In this document: piece after piece, positions 40,072 to 53,089 of the stretch
Layout of the letters: every line of letters begins with the position of its first letter
How positions within the stretch are numbered: position 1 is the first letter of the stretch
Assembly (NCBI GenBank): GCA_016703785.1
Contig: JADJBM010000011.1
Location: forward strand, 1 to 64,000
Length of the DNA: 64,000 nt
DNA from: Betaproteobacteria bacterium
GTDB taxonomy: Bacteria; Pseudomonadota; Gammaproteobacteria; Burkholderiales; Rhodocyclaceae
Direction: 5' to 3'
Notes under the pieces: model-generated
What the model was told of the DNA's origin: nothing
Databases searched by the model: none
What the model saw: only the letters and a program-made list of their open reading frames with translations
Made by a program: the position numbers and the translations under genes

Positions 40072-40542
40072 TCACGCGACCGTATAGGCTCCGGTGCCGA
40101 TGGCAATCAGCTCGTCGGTATCGTTGTGCAATTCCATGCGCGTCACCGCCACCTTGTTGCCGGTGCGCAGGATGGTGCCCCTTGCCACGAACCACTTGCC
40201 GAGACCCGGCCGCAGGTAATCGACGCGCATGTCGATGGTGCCTATGCGGGCGAAGCGCTGCAGACGCTCCTCGATCGACTCATCACGCAGCTTGACCTGC
40301 AGGCCGAGGAACGCCGTCAGGCCGCCACAGACGTCGATCACCGAGGAAATGACGCCGCCGTGCAGGTTGCCGCGCAAGAAGTTGCCGACCAGCTCCGGTC
40401 GCATGACGAAGCGCAGCACCGGGCTTTCGCCGGTCAGCGAAACCACATCCAGGCCGAGCACCTTGTTGAAGGGGATCTTCTCGGCAAAGATGTCGTGGAT
40501 GGAGGCCAGCAGTCTTTCCTCGGCGTCCTTGCTGTGGGCCAT
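40072..40542 (-). CDS. PaaI-family hotdog thioesterase
   Basis: 156 aa with the 4HBT hotdog features NLHGGVISSVIDVCGGLTAF (catalytic region) and TIDMRVDYLRPGLGKWFVAR. It probably hydrolyses short or aromatic acyl-CoA thioesters; the substrate is unknown. It sits seven bases upstream of scpA and 19 bases after trpS on the same strand. Confidence 0.85.
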   Translation of the reverse strand: MAHSKDAEERLLASIHDIFAEKIPFNKVLGLDVVSLTGESPVLRFVMRPELVGNFLRGNLHGGVISSVIDVCGGLTAFLGLQVKLRDESIEERLQRFARIGTIDMRVDYLRPGLGKWFVARGTILRTGNKVAVTRMELHNDTDELIAIGTGAYTVA

Positions 40543-40561
40543 GCTTTTCCCTTAATGCCGG

Positions 40562-41764
40562 TCAGGCGTAGTTCAGGCCTATGGCCTCGCGCACGTCGCG
40601 CATGGTTTCGGAGGAAAGCTTTCTCGCCCGTTCGCAGCCGTCGGCGATGATGTTGCGCACCAGCGTCGGATCGTCGATATAGGTTTGTGCCCGCTCGTGC
40701 ATGGGCTCCTGCTCCTTCAGCACGGCATCGATCACCGGATGCTTGCATTCGATGCAGCCGATGCCGGCGCTGCGACAGCCCTGCTGCACCCACTGCTTGG
40801 TGCTTTCGTCCGAGTACACCAGATGAAACTGCCACACTGGGCATTTGTCCGGGTCGCCTGGGTCGGTGCGACGCACGCGTGCCGGATCGGTCTGCATGGT
40901 GCGAATCTTCTTCGTCACCGAATCCGCACTCTCACGCAGGGAGATGGTGTTGTTGTAGGACTTGGACATCTTTTGCCCGTCCAGGCCGGGCATCTTCGCC
41001 GCCTCGGTCAGCAGCGCGTCCGGCTCGACCAGGATCATCTTGCTGCTGCCCTCGAGGAAACCGAACAGGCGCTCGCGATCGCCCATCGACAGGTTCTGCG
41101 CCTCTTCGAGCAGGGCATGGGCGCGTTCCAGCGCCTGGTGATCGCCCTCCTGCTGGAAGCGCGTGCGCAGTTGCTCGTACAGTTTGGCGCGCTTGGCGCC
41201 CAGTTTCTTCACTGCCTCGCGCGCCTTTTCCTCGAAGTCGGCCTCGCGGCCGTACAGGTGGTTGAAGCGACGTGCGATCTCGCGCGAAAACTCGATGTGC
41301 GGCACCTGGTCCTCGCCCACCGGCACGCGATTGGCGCGGTAAATGAGGATGTCGGCCGACTGCAGCAGCGGATAGCCGAGGAAACCGTAGGTGGACAGGT
41401 CCTTGTGCTCGAGCTTCTCCTGCTGATCCTTGTAGGTCGGTACGCGCTCGAGCCAACCGAGCGGCGTCATCATGGAGAGCAGCAAGTGCAGTTCTGCGTG
41501 CTCCGGCACGCGCGACTGTATGAACAGCGTCGCCAGCGACGGGTCGACCCCGGCCGCCAGCCAGTCGATCACCATTTCCCATGCGTTTTCCTCGATGGTG
41601 CCCGGTTCGTCATAGGTGGTGGTCAACGCATGCCAGTCGGCGACGAAGAACAGACAGGGATATTCATTCTGCAGCTTGACCCAATTTCTCAGGACGCCGT
41701 GGTAGTGGCCGAGGTGGAGGCGCCCGGTGGGGCGCATGCCGGAGAGGACTCTTTCTGCGTACAT
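40562..41764 (-). CDS. trpS: Tryptophanyl-tRNA synthetase
   Basis: 400 aa. The class I signatures are HLGHY (RLHLGHYHGVLRNW) and KMSKS (GLDGQKMSKSYNNT). The family block PLLQSADILIYRANRVPVGE is present. Between the Rossmann core and KMSKS there is a charged helical insertion of roughly 65 residues (around residues 160-230) that the 334-aa E. coli enzyme lacks. The C-terminal region also has several cysteines (AGIGCIECKH). It charges tRNA-Trp. Confidence 0.94.
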   Translation of the reverse strand: MYAERVLSGMRPTGRLHLGHYHGVLRNWVKLQNEYPCLFFVADWHALTTTYDEPGTIEENAWEMVIDWLAAGVDPSLATLFIQSRVPEHAELHLLLSMMTPLGWLERVPTYKDQQEKLEHKDLSTYGFLGYPLLQSADILIYRANRVPVGEDQVPHIEFSREIARRFNHLYGREADFEEKAREAVKKLGAKRAKLYEQLRTRFQQEGDHQALERAHALLEEAQNLSMGDRERLFGFLEGSSKMILVEPDALLTEAAKMPGLDGQKMSKSYNNTISLRESADSVTKKIRTMQTDPARVRRTDPGDPDKCPVWQFHLVYSDESTKQWVQQGCRSAGIGCIECKHPVIDAVLKEQEPMHERAQTYIDDPTLVRNIIADGCERARKLSSETMRDVREAIGLNYA

Positions 41765-41773
41765 GGTATCTGT

Positions 41774-42433
41774 CTAGAATTGGAAAATTGCGGCCAGCAG
41801 ATGGCGGAACGCCACCATCAGCGGCCAGAGGATGATGCCAAGTATATCGGTGAACAGCAGCACCAGCAGGATCGCCAGGCCGTAGGGCTCCAGCTTGGAG
41901 AACTGCCAGGCCAGCCGATGCGGCAGCAGGCTGACGGCGATGCGCCCGCCGTCGAGCGGCGGAATGGGCAGCAGATTGAGCAGCATCAGCACGGCGTTGA
42001 TCTCGATGCCGGCCAGGGCCATCCGGGCCATCGGCACGGAATACAGGTTTTCAGGCATCGATCCGACGAATTTGAGCAGCGCCGCCCAGCCGATGGCCAT
42101 CAGCAAGTTGGTGCCCGGGCCGGCCGCCGCCACCCACAGCATGTCCCGTTTCGGATTGCGCAGTCGCGAAAAGTCCACCGGTACGGGCTTGGCCCAGCCG
42201 AACAACATGGCGCTGCCGCCGAGCAGCTTGCTCGCCACCAGGATTGCACCGGGCACCAGGATCGTGCCGACCGGATCGACATGGCGCAGCGGATTCAGGC
42301 TGATGCGCCCTGCCAGGTAGGCCGTCGGATCGCCGAAATGCCGCGCCACATAGCCGTGGGCGGCTTCGTGCAGGGTAATGGCGAGAAGGACCGGAATGGC
42401 ATAGATCGCCAGGGTCTGGATCAGATTTTCCAT
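41774..42433 (-). CDS. Site-2 protease family membrane metalloprotease
   Basis: 219 aa from the ATG at 42433. The zinc site HEAAH (LLAITLHEAAHGYVARHFGD) lies in the first transmembrane helix, and the second metal-ligand motif LLPIPPLDGGRI is near residue 160. At least four hydrophobic segments are visible. This short type is usual next to trpS in betaproteobacteria. The substrate is unknown. Confidence 0.88.
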   Translation of the reverse strand: MENLIQTLAIYAIPVLLAITLHEAAHGYVARHFGDPTAYLAGRISLNPLRHVDPVGTILVPGAILVASKLLGGSAMLFGWAKPVPVDFSRLRNPKRDMLWVAAAGPGTNLLMAIGWAALLKFVGSMPENLYSVPMARMALAGIEINAVLMLLNLLPIPPLDGGRIAVSLLPHRLAWQFSKLEPYGLAILLVLLFTDILGIILWPLMVAFRHLLAAIFQF

Positions 42434-42482
42434 GTCGGAATGAATTGATTGGCTGGCAATTCTACCAGACCGGCCCACCGCA

Positions 42483-43109
42483 CTAGCCGAGCCCGAGCGG
42501 CTCCAACGGGCCGAGACCGGCCCGCACGAGGTCCGGCGTCGATCCGGTAAGATCGACCACCGTGGTCATTTCCATGCCGCAGGCGCCCGCCTCGATGACC
42601 AGGTCGATGCGTTTTTCCAGACGGCTGCGAATTTCCTCCGGATCGTTCAGCGGCAAGTCTTCGTTGGGCAGCATCAGGGTCGAGGTCAGCATCGGCTCGT
42701 TCAATTCCACCAGCAGCGCGAGCGGCACGGGATGGGCCGGGACGCGCAGGCCGATCGACTTGCGCTTCGGATGCAGGATGCGGCGCGGCAACTCCTTGGT
42801 GCCTTCCAGAATGAAGGTGTAGCTGCCCGGCGTCGTGGCCTTGAGCAGTCGGAACTGGGCATTGTCCACCTTTGCATAGGTGGCGATCTCCGACAGGTCG
42901 CGGCACATCAGCGTGAAATGGTGGCGCTCGTCCACCTCGCGGATGGCGCGGATGCGCGCCACCGCCCCGGCATCGCCAACCTGGCAACCGAGGGAATACG
43001 CCGCGTCGGTCGGAAAGGCCACCACGCCGCCGGCACGAAGTATTTCGACTGCCTGACGGATCAGCCGTGGCTGCGGCTGCTCGGGGTGGAGGGAAAAGAA
43101 CTGGGCCAT
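42483..43109 (-). CDS. YciO/Sua5-family threonylcarbamoyl-AMP synthase-like protein
   Basis: 208 aa from the ATG at 43109. The Sua5/YrdC fold shows GGVVAFPTDAAYSLGCQVGD, the RHHFTLMCRDLSEIATYAKV segment and RVPAHPVPLALLVELNEPML. It belongs to the YciO group, whose role in t6A tRNA modification is less certain than TsaC. It is co-directional with the PHP gene, four bases apart. Confidence 0.88.
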   Translation of the reverse strand: MAQFFSLHPEQPQPRLIRQAVEILRAGGVVAFPTDAAYSLGCQVGDAGAVARIRAIREVDERHHFTLMCRDLSEIATYAKVDNAQFRLLKATTPGSYTFILEGTKELPRRILHPKRKSIGLRVPAHPVPLALLVELNEPMLTSTLMLPNEDLPLNDPEEIRSRLEKRIDLVIEAGACGMEMTTVVDLTGSTPDLVRAGLGPLEPLGLG

Positions 43110-43113
43110 GGCT

Positions 43114-43947
43114 TCAGATAAGACCATGCCAGATGGGCACGAGATCGTCCGGCAAAGGCGGCGCCTTGCCAAGTTCGGCATAGCTCTCGCCGGGGCCGTG
43201 GAAATCCGATGCGACCGAACCCTTCAGGCCGAAATGGCGCGCCAGGCGGGCGCATTCCTTGACCTCTTCGGCGGAATGCGCACCGCAGGCCACTTCAATG
43301 CCTTGGCCGCCCCGATCTTTGAACTCGCCGAGGAAGGCGCGCAACTCGTCGCGGCTGACGCGATAGCGCAAAGGGTGCGCCAGCACCGCCACGCCGCTTG
43401 CATTGCCGATCCAGCGCAGCGCTTCCTCCAACGATGCCCATTCGTGCGGCACATAGCCAGGCTTGCCCTTGGCCAGGTAATGGTCGAACACGCTCTTCAC
43501 GTCGGGGGACATCTTCCCCTCGACGAGGAAGCGGGCGAAGTGTGCGCGGCTGATGATGGAAGCCTTCTCGGCGTAACGCGCCGCACCCTCGTAAGCACCA
43601 TGGATGCCGATCTTATCCAGTTCTTCGGCAATACGATGGGCGCGACCATCACGGCCGTCGCGGATCGACTTCAGTCCGGCCAGCAGCGCCCCGTTGGCAG
43701 GATCGATGCCAAGGCCCACGACATGGAAACTGGCGTCGTCGCGCCAGGAAACGGAAATTTCACTGCCATCGAGAAATCGCAGGCCGCGCGCCTCGGCGAC
43801 GGCACGCGCCTCGACCAGTCCGGCGACATCGTCATGGTCGGTCAGCGCCAGCAGCTCCACGCCATTGTCGGCGGCGCGGCGCGAGACCTCCGCTGGCGGC
43901 AGCAGTCCGTCGGAGACGTTGGAATGACAATGGAGGTCGACCTTCAT
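43114..43947 (-). CDS. PHP-domain phosphoesterase (RNase AM / nucleoside-3',5'-bisphosphate phosphatase type)
   Basis: 277 aa. The metal-binding motifs are DLHCHSNVSDG at the N-terminus and TDHDDVAGLVEA, and a C-terminal SDFHGPGESYAELG is present. In E. coli the YciV homologue trims 5S rRNA 5' ends and hydrolyses 3',5'-nucleoside bisphosphates. The pairing with the YciO homologue matches the yciO-yciV neighbourhood. Confidence 0.87.
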   Translation of the reverse strand: MKVDLHCHSNVSDGLLPPAEVSRRAADNGVELLALTDHDDVAGLVEARAVAEARGLRFLDGSEISVSWRDDASFHVVGLGIDPANGALLAGLKSIRDGRDGRAHRIAEELDKIGIHGAYEGAARYAEKASIISRAHFARFLVEGKMSPDVKSVFDHYLAKGKPGYVPHEWASLEEALRWIGNASGVAVLAHPLRYRVSRDELRAFLGEFKDRGGQGIEVACGAHSAEEVKECARLARHFGLKGSVASDFHGPGESYAELGKAPPLPDDLVPIWHGLI

Positions 43948-43956
43948 GCCACGATC

Positions 43957-44820
43957 TTACCCGAGGAATTCATCCAGCACCGACGCCAGACGCTGCGGCT
44001 GGTCGTGGTGCAGCATATGGCCGCTGTCCGCCAGCAGCACTTCCCGCAGTTCGGGAAAACTGGCGAGGCGCGCCCGGTAGTCTTCTTCCCGGCCGACGAA
44101 TTCCTTGTAGAGGCGTGAGTCCGCCGCCACCACCCACAGCACCGGCGCCGTCACCGCGCGCCAGCAGGCCTTGGCCTCCTCGAAGCGGTAGAGCACGGGA
44201 TTGGTGACGCGGTGCCAGGGATCGGCGGCATAGCCGAAGCGGCCATCGGGGCGCTTCTGCGAGAAGTTGGCCGCGAGGAAATCCGCCTGTTCCCGCTTCA
44301 GACGCGAGTTGTCACGCATCAACCGTGCTGCAAACTCGCCGAGGTCGGCGTAGTCGCGCAGAGTCGCGCCGGCCTTGTCCTGCTCCAGCCACTTGGCGTA
44401 GCGTCCCGGCGCCAAGCTAGGATCGGTCGGATGCATGCCAAAGCCTTCCAGGATCGCCAGTTTCGCTACGCGCGCCGGGCGCACGCCGGCGTAGAGGCCG
44501 ACGATATTGCCCCCCATGCTATGTCCGACCAGCCGCACCGCCTCGTCGGGCGAGTAATGCTCGAGCAGGCGCTCGAGGTCGGCGAGATAGTCGGGAAACC
44601 AGTACGAGCGGTTCAGCCACTCCGATTGGCCGAAGCCGCGCCAGTCTGGCGCGATGACGCGCCAGTCGCGCGCCAGGGCATCCACGAGAAACTGGAACGA
44701 AGCCGAGCAATCCATCCAGCCGTGTAGCAGGAACAGCTTTGGCGCATCCACAGGGCCCCACAGGCGCACATGGCTTGTCAGGCCGCGGATCGTATGGAAT
44801 TCGGAAGTGCTTGATTTCAT
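43957..44820 (-). CDS. Alpha/beta hydrolase
   Basis: 287 aa. The oxyanion-hole region is LHGWMDCSASFQFLVDALA. The nucleophile elbow is VRLVGHSMGGNIVGLYAGVR (Ser near residue 103). The acid and histidine lie further on, with DSGHMLHHDQPQ near the end as the likely catalytic His. It is an esterase-like or thioesterase-like enzyme of unknown substrate. It is the first gene of this - strand run and is divergent from the glycine riboswitch. Confidence 0.85.
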   Translation of the reverse strand: MKSSTSEFHTIRGLTSHVRLWGPVDAPKLFLLHGWMDCSASFQFLVDALARDWRVIAPDWRGFGQSEWLNRSYWFPDYLADLERLLEHYSPDEAVRLVGHSMGGNIVGLYAGVRPARVAKLAILEGFGMHPTDPSLAPGRYAKWLEQDKAGATLRDYADLGEFAARLMRDNSRLKREQADFLAANFSQKRPDGRFGYAADPWHRVTNPVLYRFEEAKACWRAVTAPVLWVVAADSRLYKEFVGREEDYRARLASFPELREVLLADSGHMLHHDQPQRLASVLDEFLG

Positions 44821-44883
44821 AAGACGCGAATTCTAACCGATGGCTTTGCCTTGCCTGCGCAATGGCTGCGGGTTATAGTCGCT

Positions 44884-45088
44884 GCGCTCGCGCGGGAGAG
44901 AGCGGCCATGGCAATCCGGGCCGCCGCCGAAGGCGCAACACCCGGAACCGCTCAGGCAAAAGGGCTGCGCGAGAGCACGAAAACTCTGGAGAGCGATGGC
45001 CAAATAACAATGGACCATCCACCGAAGGGGCACGCCGGAGCAGTTTCACGACTGCACGGCAATCTCTCAGGTACAAGGGACAGAGGGG
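44884..45088 (+). promoter_or_regulatory. Tandem glycine riboswitch upstream of gcvT
   Basis: Two aptamers in series, each with the conserved glycine-riboswitch elements. The first has GCGGGAGAG, GCCGCCGAAGGCGCAAC and CCGCTCAGGCAAAAGG. The second has ACTCTGGAGAG, CCACCGAAGGGG and CTCTCAGGTACAAGGGACAG. It lies directly before the gcvTHP operon. Glycine binding is known to switch on cleavage-system expression in this class. Confidence 0.92.
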
Positions 45089-45119
45089 TGAAACGAAAGA
45101 AACGTTTCGCCCCTTTTTT
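45085..45119 (+). terminator. Riboswitch expression-platform terminator
   Basis: GGGGTGAAACG and CGTTTCGCCCC pair around AAAGAAA and are followed by TTTTTT. The 5' arm touches the end of the second aptamer, so glycine binding can plausibly prevent termination before gcvT. Confidence 0.85.
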
Positions 45120-45158
45120 ATTACGCGAAAGAACTCGAATAACGCAACCCAAGTACCT

Positions 45159-46235
45159 ATGCCCAAACAAACTCCGCTATACGCAACCCACGTCCGCCTC
45201 GGCGGCAAACTGGTCGACTTCGCCGGCTGGGACATGCCGCTGCATTACGGTTCGCAGGTCGAGGAACACCACCAGGTGCGCCGCGATGCAGGCATGTTCG
45301 ACGTCTCGCACATGCTCTCGGTCGATCTCGAGGGCGCTGGCGCCCACGACCTGCTGCACCGGCTCATCGCCAACAACGTCGACAAGTTGACCGTGCCCGG
45401 CCGCGCGCTCTACTCCTGCATGCTGAACCCGGCGGGCGGCGTCATCGACGACCTGATCGTCTATTTCTTCCGGCCGGACTTCTACCGCCTCGTTGTCAAT
45501 GCCGGGACCGCCGACAAGGATCTCGCCTGGATCGCGCAGCACGCAGGGGCCGTCGCAGTGAAGCCGCGCCGCGACCTCGCCATGATCGCCGTGCAGGGGC
45601 CGAACGCCCGCGCCAAGACCTGGGCCGCCCTGCCCGGCGCGGAGGCCGCCAGCGCGGAACTGAAGCCCTTCCACGCCGCCTGGCTCGGCGACGCGCTGAT
45701 CGCCCGCACCGGCTACACCGGCGAGGACGGCTTCGAACTGATGATTCCCGCCGAGCGCGCCGAAGCGACCTGGAATGCGCTTCTGGCCACCGGCGTGAAG
45801 CCGGCCGGACTCGGCGCGCGCGATACCCTGCGGCTGGAAGCCGGCATGGCGCTCTACGGCCAGGACATGGACGAACAGACCTCGCCGCTGGAAGCCGGGC
45901 TGGCGTGGACGGTCGATCTCGCCGCGCCGCGCGACTTCATCGGAAAGTCAGTCCTCGCAGGACGGCGACCGGACAGGCAGACCCTCGGCCTGCTGCTCAT
46001 CGACAAGGGCGTGCTGCGTTCCCATCAAAAAGTATTCACCGCGCTGGGTGAAGGCGAAATCACCAGCGGCACATTCTCGCCGACCATGAGCCGCTCGATT
46101 GCGCTGGCGCGCCTGCCGACTGGCGTCGCCGCCGGCGACAGCGTCGAGGTGGAAATTCGCGACAAGCGATTGAAGGCGACGGTGGTCAAGCCACCCTTCG
46201 TGCGCAACGGAAAAGTTTTGATTCACGACAATTGA
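45159..46235 (+). CDS. gcvT: Glycine cleavage system T protein (aminomethyltransferase)
   Basis: 358 aa from the ATG at 45159 (MPKQTPLYATHVRLGGKLVD); the frame is open upstream only through the riboswitch. GcvT features are FAGWDMPLHYGSQVEEHHQV, FDVSHMLSVDLEG, the ARTGYTGEDGFELMIPAE block and RLEAGMALYGQDMDEQTSPL. It releases ammonia and transfers the C1 unit to tetrahydrofolate. Confidence 0.96.
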   Translation: MPKQTPLYATHVRLGGKLVDFAGWDMPLHYGSQVEEHHQVRRDAGMFDVSHMLSVDLEGAGAHDLLHRLIANNVDKLTVPGRALYSCMLNPAGGVIDDLIVYFFRPDFYRLVVNAGTADKDLAWIAQHAGAVAVKPRRDLAMIAVQGPNARAKTWAALPGAEAASAELKPFHAAWLGDALIARTGYTGEDGFELMIPAERAEATWNALLATGVKPAGLGARDTLRLEAGMALYGQDMDEQTSPLEAGLAWTVDLAAPRDFIGKSVLAGRRPDRQTLGLLLIDKGVLRSHQKVFTALGEGEITSGTFSPTMSRSIALARLPTGVAAGDSVEVEIRDKRLKATVVKPPFVRNGKVLIHDN

Positions 46236-46251
46236 TACCCAGGAGAAAAAC

Positions 46252-46635
46252 ATGAACATTCCCGCCGATCTCAAATACGCGCAGTCCCACGAGTGGGCAC
46301 GCCTTGCCGACGACGGCCTCGTCACCATTGGCATCAGCGATCACGCCCAGGAAGCCCTCGGCGACATCGTCTTCCTCGAACTGCCGCAGGTCGGCCACAA
46401 GGTGAAGGCCGGCGAGGAATGCGCCGTGGTGGAGTCGGTGAAGGCCGCTTCCGACATCTACGCGCCCATCAGCGGGGAGGTCGCCGCCGTCAACCAGGCT
46501 GCTGCCGATGCGCCCGAATCGGTCAACCAGGACGCCTACGCCGCCTGGCTGTTCAAGATCAAGCCGGACAACGTCGCCGACCTCGACGGCCTGCTCGACG
46601 CCGCCGCCTACGCCAAGATCGCCGCCGAAAGCTGA
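46252..46635 (+). CDS. gcvH: Glycine cleavage system H protein
   Basis: 127 aa. The lipoyl-lysine motif is AVVESVKAASDIYAPISGEV. The N-terminal block KYAQSHEWARLADDGLVTIG is typical. It shuttles the aminomethyl group between GcvP, GcvT and lipoamide dehydrogenase. Confidence 0.97.
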   Translation: MNIPADLKYAQSHEWARLADDGLVTIGISDHAQEALGDIVFLELPQVGHKVKAGEECAVVESVKAASDIYAPISGEVAAVNQAAADAPESVNQDAYAAWLFKIKPDNVADLDGLLDAAAYAKIAAES

Positions 46636-46636
46636 G

Positions 46637-49535
<2,899 letters not shown>

Positions 49536-49583
49536 GAACCTGGGGGGGCGGGCTGTCCCTGGGGGGCCCTGCGGAGGAACAAA

Positions 49584-50105
49584 ATGCCCACTGACACCTT
49601 CCTCGTCCTCACCGTCATCGGCGACGACCGCCCCGGACTGGTCGGCGAACTCGCCGCCGCCATCGCCAGTCATCAGGGCAACTGGCTGGAATCCTCGATG
49701 TCGCACCTCGCCGGCAAGTTCGCCGGCATCGTCAAGGTAGCCGTGCCGGCGGCGCAGGCCGCAGCGCTGCAGGCCGCGCTCGGCCGACTTGCCACGCTCA
49801 AGGTGGTCGCCGAGGCCTCTGAGCCAAAGTCAGCCGCCACGGGACGGCGGCTGAAACTCGCGCTGGTCGGCCACGACCGCATCGGCATCGTTCGCGAGGT
49901 CTCGCAGGTGCTGGCACGCTTCGCCGTCAACGTCGAGAACCTGGAGACGCACACCGCCAGCGCGCCGATGTCGGCAGAAACGCTGTTCCATGCCCAGGCC
50001 GAGCTCTTCGCCGAAGGCGGGCTCGATGCACGCGCGCTGAAGACCGAGCTGGAGCGGCTTTCCGACGACCTGATGGTCGACATCACTCTCGACGAAACGA
50101 TATAG
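49584..50105 (+). CDS. gcvR: GcvR-like ACT-domain regulator
   Basis: 173 aa with two ACT domains (LVLTVIGDDRPGLVGELAAA and LKLALVGHDRIGIVREVSQV). It resembles GcvR, which in enterobacteria binds GcvA and represses the gcv operon. Here it follows gcvP on the same strand and may sense glycine or another amino acid. No GcvA homologue is seen in the window. The gene symbol is by similarity only. Confidence 0.7.
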   Translation: MPTDTFLVLTVIGDDRPGLVGELAAAIASHQGNWLESSMSHLAGKFAGIVKVAVPAAQAAALQAALGRLATLKVVAEASEPKSAATGRRLKLALVGHDRIGIVREVSQVLARFAVNVENLETHTASAPMSAETLFHAQAELFAEGGLDARALKTELERLSDDLMVDITLDETI

Positions 50106-50117
50106 GGAGGAACGGGC

Positions 50118-50647
50118 ATGGCGCTCTACGCACTTGGAAATATCCGGCCGCAACTGCGCGGCGAAGCCTGGGTGGCGGACACCGCCGCCGTGATCGGCAA
50201 CGTGCTGATCGAGGATGGCGCCAGCGTCTGGTTCAACGCCGTCATCCGTGGCGACAACGAACTCATCACTCTGGGTCCGCGCTGCAACGTGCAGGACGGC
50301 GCCGTGCTGCACACGGATCCGGGCTTCCCCCTCACCCTGACGCGGGACGTGCTGGTCGGCCACCAGGTCATGCTGCACGGCTGCGCCATCGGCGAAGGCT
50401 CGCTCATCGGCATCCAGGCCATCGTCCTCAACGGCGCAGTGATCGGCAAGGAATGCCTGATCGGCGCCGGCGCCCTGATCCCGGAGGGCAAGGTCATTCC
50501 CGACCGATCGCTGGTGCTGGGCTCGCCCGGCAAGGTGGTGCGCCAGCTGAGCGACCAGGAGGCCACCATGATCCGCCTCGGCTGCGCCCAGTATGCCGAA
50601 CGCGCCCGTCGTTACAAGCAGGAGTTGCAGCGACTGCCCGAGAGTAA
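50118..50647 (+). pseudogene. Gamma-carbonic-anhydrase-family left-handed beta-helix protein (3' end uncertain)
   Basis: Hexapeptide-repeat protein. Seen are SVWFNAVIRGDNELITLGPR, the histidine region CNVQDGAVLHTDPG and LVGHQVMLHGCAIGEGSLIG (likely metal-binding His), then GAGALIPEGKVIPDRSLVLG. The recognised sequence ends near RYKQELQRL. The frame itself stays open to 51455, across the next gene, which is implausible. One base change near 50640 would give a stop at 50645-50647, so I set the end there. The family includes true carbonic anhydrases and CaiE/YrdA-type proteins; the activity is not determined. Confidence 0.75.
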
Positions 50648-50661
50648 GCCACACTCGCGTC

Positions 50662-51375
50662 ATGACGCCGGCAAGCCGAGTTGCATATCTTCTTCTAATG
50701 GCGCTGCTGGCAGCCAGGTCAGTATCGACCGCTGCGCAAACCCCCGCGCCGGCACAGCCGCCTGCGGCTGGCGCAACTGCCGACGCCAGGCAGCCCTCGC
50801 GGCTCTCGGCCTATCTCTACGGCAAGGAACAGATCGGCGAACTCTATGCAGCCGGCCGCCAGTGGGACAAGAAGCTCGGCCTGCAGCAGGACTGCAAGGG
50901 CCCCTACAACATCCAGCCGGCCGGCCTCTTCCTCCTCAAGGCCATCGATTTTCCCGAGAGCAAACCGCACCCCGTCGCCGGCGCCTGGCAGCATCGCTTC
51001 GTCTTCGAGCGCTGCGGCAAGCGCATGACCTACAACACCGTCTTCGTTGCCCGGCCGGGCGACAAGCCCGAAGTACGATCCCATGTGCCGGGCGACACCA
51101 ATGCCTCGGCCCTGCTCCTCGCCGACACCCTGAAGGGCGCCACCACGGCGGCCCAGCTCAAGCTGGCAAAGCGGGCCAAAAACTGCAAGGCGGCCGAGCT
51201 CATCGACACCTCGCTCACCCACCCGCCGCGCACGGCCAACGAGGCCGACAAGCCGGCCGGCCACTGGGAGGAAACCTGGACTTTCCGCGGCTGCGGCCAC
51301 GACGTCCACCTGACCATCGTCTTCACCCCGGACGGCAAGGGCGGCACGCACTACGCCATCAAGGGCGGGAACTGA
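50662..51375 (+). CDS. Putative secreted protein of unknown function with an internal duplication
   Basis: 237 aa from the ATG at 50662. It begins MTPASRVAYLLLMALLAARS, a signal peptide ending near the AAQ site, then a Pro/Ala-rich stretch. Two similar segments follow: QHRFVFERCGKRMTYNTVFV near residue 112 and EETWTFRGCGHDVHLTIVFT near residue 205. Each has a Cys-Gly in the same place. It is therefore probably a periplasmic protein with two related beta-rich halves. I do not recognise a named family. It lies between the gamma-CA gene and convergent ftsB. Confidence 0.75.
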   Translation: MTPASRVAYLLLMALLAARSVSTAAQTPAPAQPPAAGATADARQPSRLSAYLYGKEQIGELYAAGRQWDKKLGLQQDCKGPYNIQPAGLFLLKAIDFPESKPHPVAGAWQHRFVFERCGKRMTYNTVFVARPGDKPEVRSHVPGDTNASALLLADTLKGATTAAQLKLAKRAKNCKAAELIDTSLTHPPRTANEADKPAGHWEETWTFRGCGHDVHLTIVFTPDGKGGTHYAIKGGN

Positions 51376-51408
51376 CCAGGAATGCGCGCCTGCGCATGAG
51401 GTGGGGAT

Positions 51409-51687
51409 TCAGGGATTCTTCTGCGGCACCTGGACGAAGACCTCGTCCGGCTTGATGTAGCCCAACTCGTAGCGGGCGCGCTCCTCGATGGCCTCGTAGC
51501 CGCTCTTCAGGTCGCGCACCTCGGCGTCGAGGGCGGCGTTGCGGTTCTCGAGTTTCTGGTTCACCTCGCGCTGGGCCGTCAATTGGCGGTCGACATCCCA
51601 CACCCTGAGCCAGCCGCCCTTGCCGAACCACAGCGGGTACTGCAGCAGGGCGATCAGGGCAAGCAGCACCAGCGTGGGCCAGCGCAT
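51409..51687 (-). CDS. ftsB: Cell division protein FtsB
   Basis: 92 aa from the ATG at 51687. A single N-terminal transmembrane helix (LVLLALIALLQYPLWFG) is followed by a coiled coil (LTAQREVNQKLENRNAALDA) and the conserved ERARYELGYIKPDEVFVQV tail. It links FtsL and FtsQ in the divisome. Its place after eno is the usual betaproteobacterial and gammaproteobacterial order. Confidence 0.93.
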   Translation of the reverse strand: MRWPTLVLLALIALLQYPLWFGKGGWLRVWDVDRQLTAQREVNQKLENRNAALDAEVRDLKSGYEAIEERARYELGYIKPDEVFVQVPQKNP

Positions 51688-51745
51688 CGCTAAGCGCTCA
51701 TCACTCCCGCAAGGGCGGAAGTCCATTGAGGCAAGAAGACCCTGG

Positions 51746-51765
51746 ATTCCCGCATACGCGGGAAT
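51746..51765. repeat. Dispersed inverted repeat ATTCCCGC-ATAC-GCGGGAAT
   Basis: A perfect 8-bp inverted repeat of the ATTCCC-N8-GGGAAT type, lying in the ftsB-eno gap. Similar elements are scattered in many betaproteobacterial genomes (for example Neisseria dRS3). Only one copy was seen in this window. Confidence 0.55.
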
Positions 51766-51802
51766 GACGTGGTGGAATCCGTCGCAGGGCCTGTTCGTTG
51801 CA

Positions 51803-53072
<1,270 letters not shown>

Positions 53073-53089
<17 letters not shown>

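Noticed and set aside
40685..42448. Long + frame opposite trpS and the site-2 protease
   Set aside because: Antisense shadow of two clearly conserved genes.
50648..51455. Extension of the gamma-carbonic anhydrase frame to 51455
   Set aside because: It covers a signal-peptide-bearing gene in another frame and shows no homology; a lost stop near 50645 is more likely.
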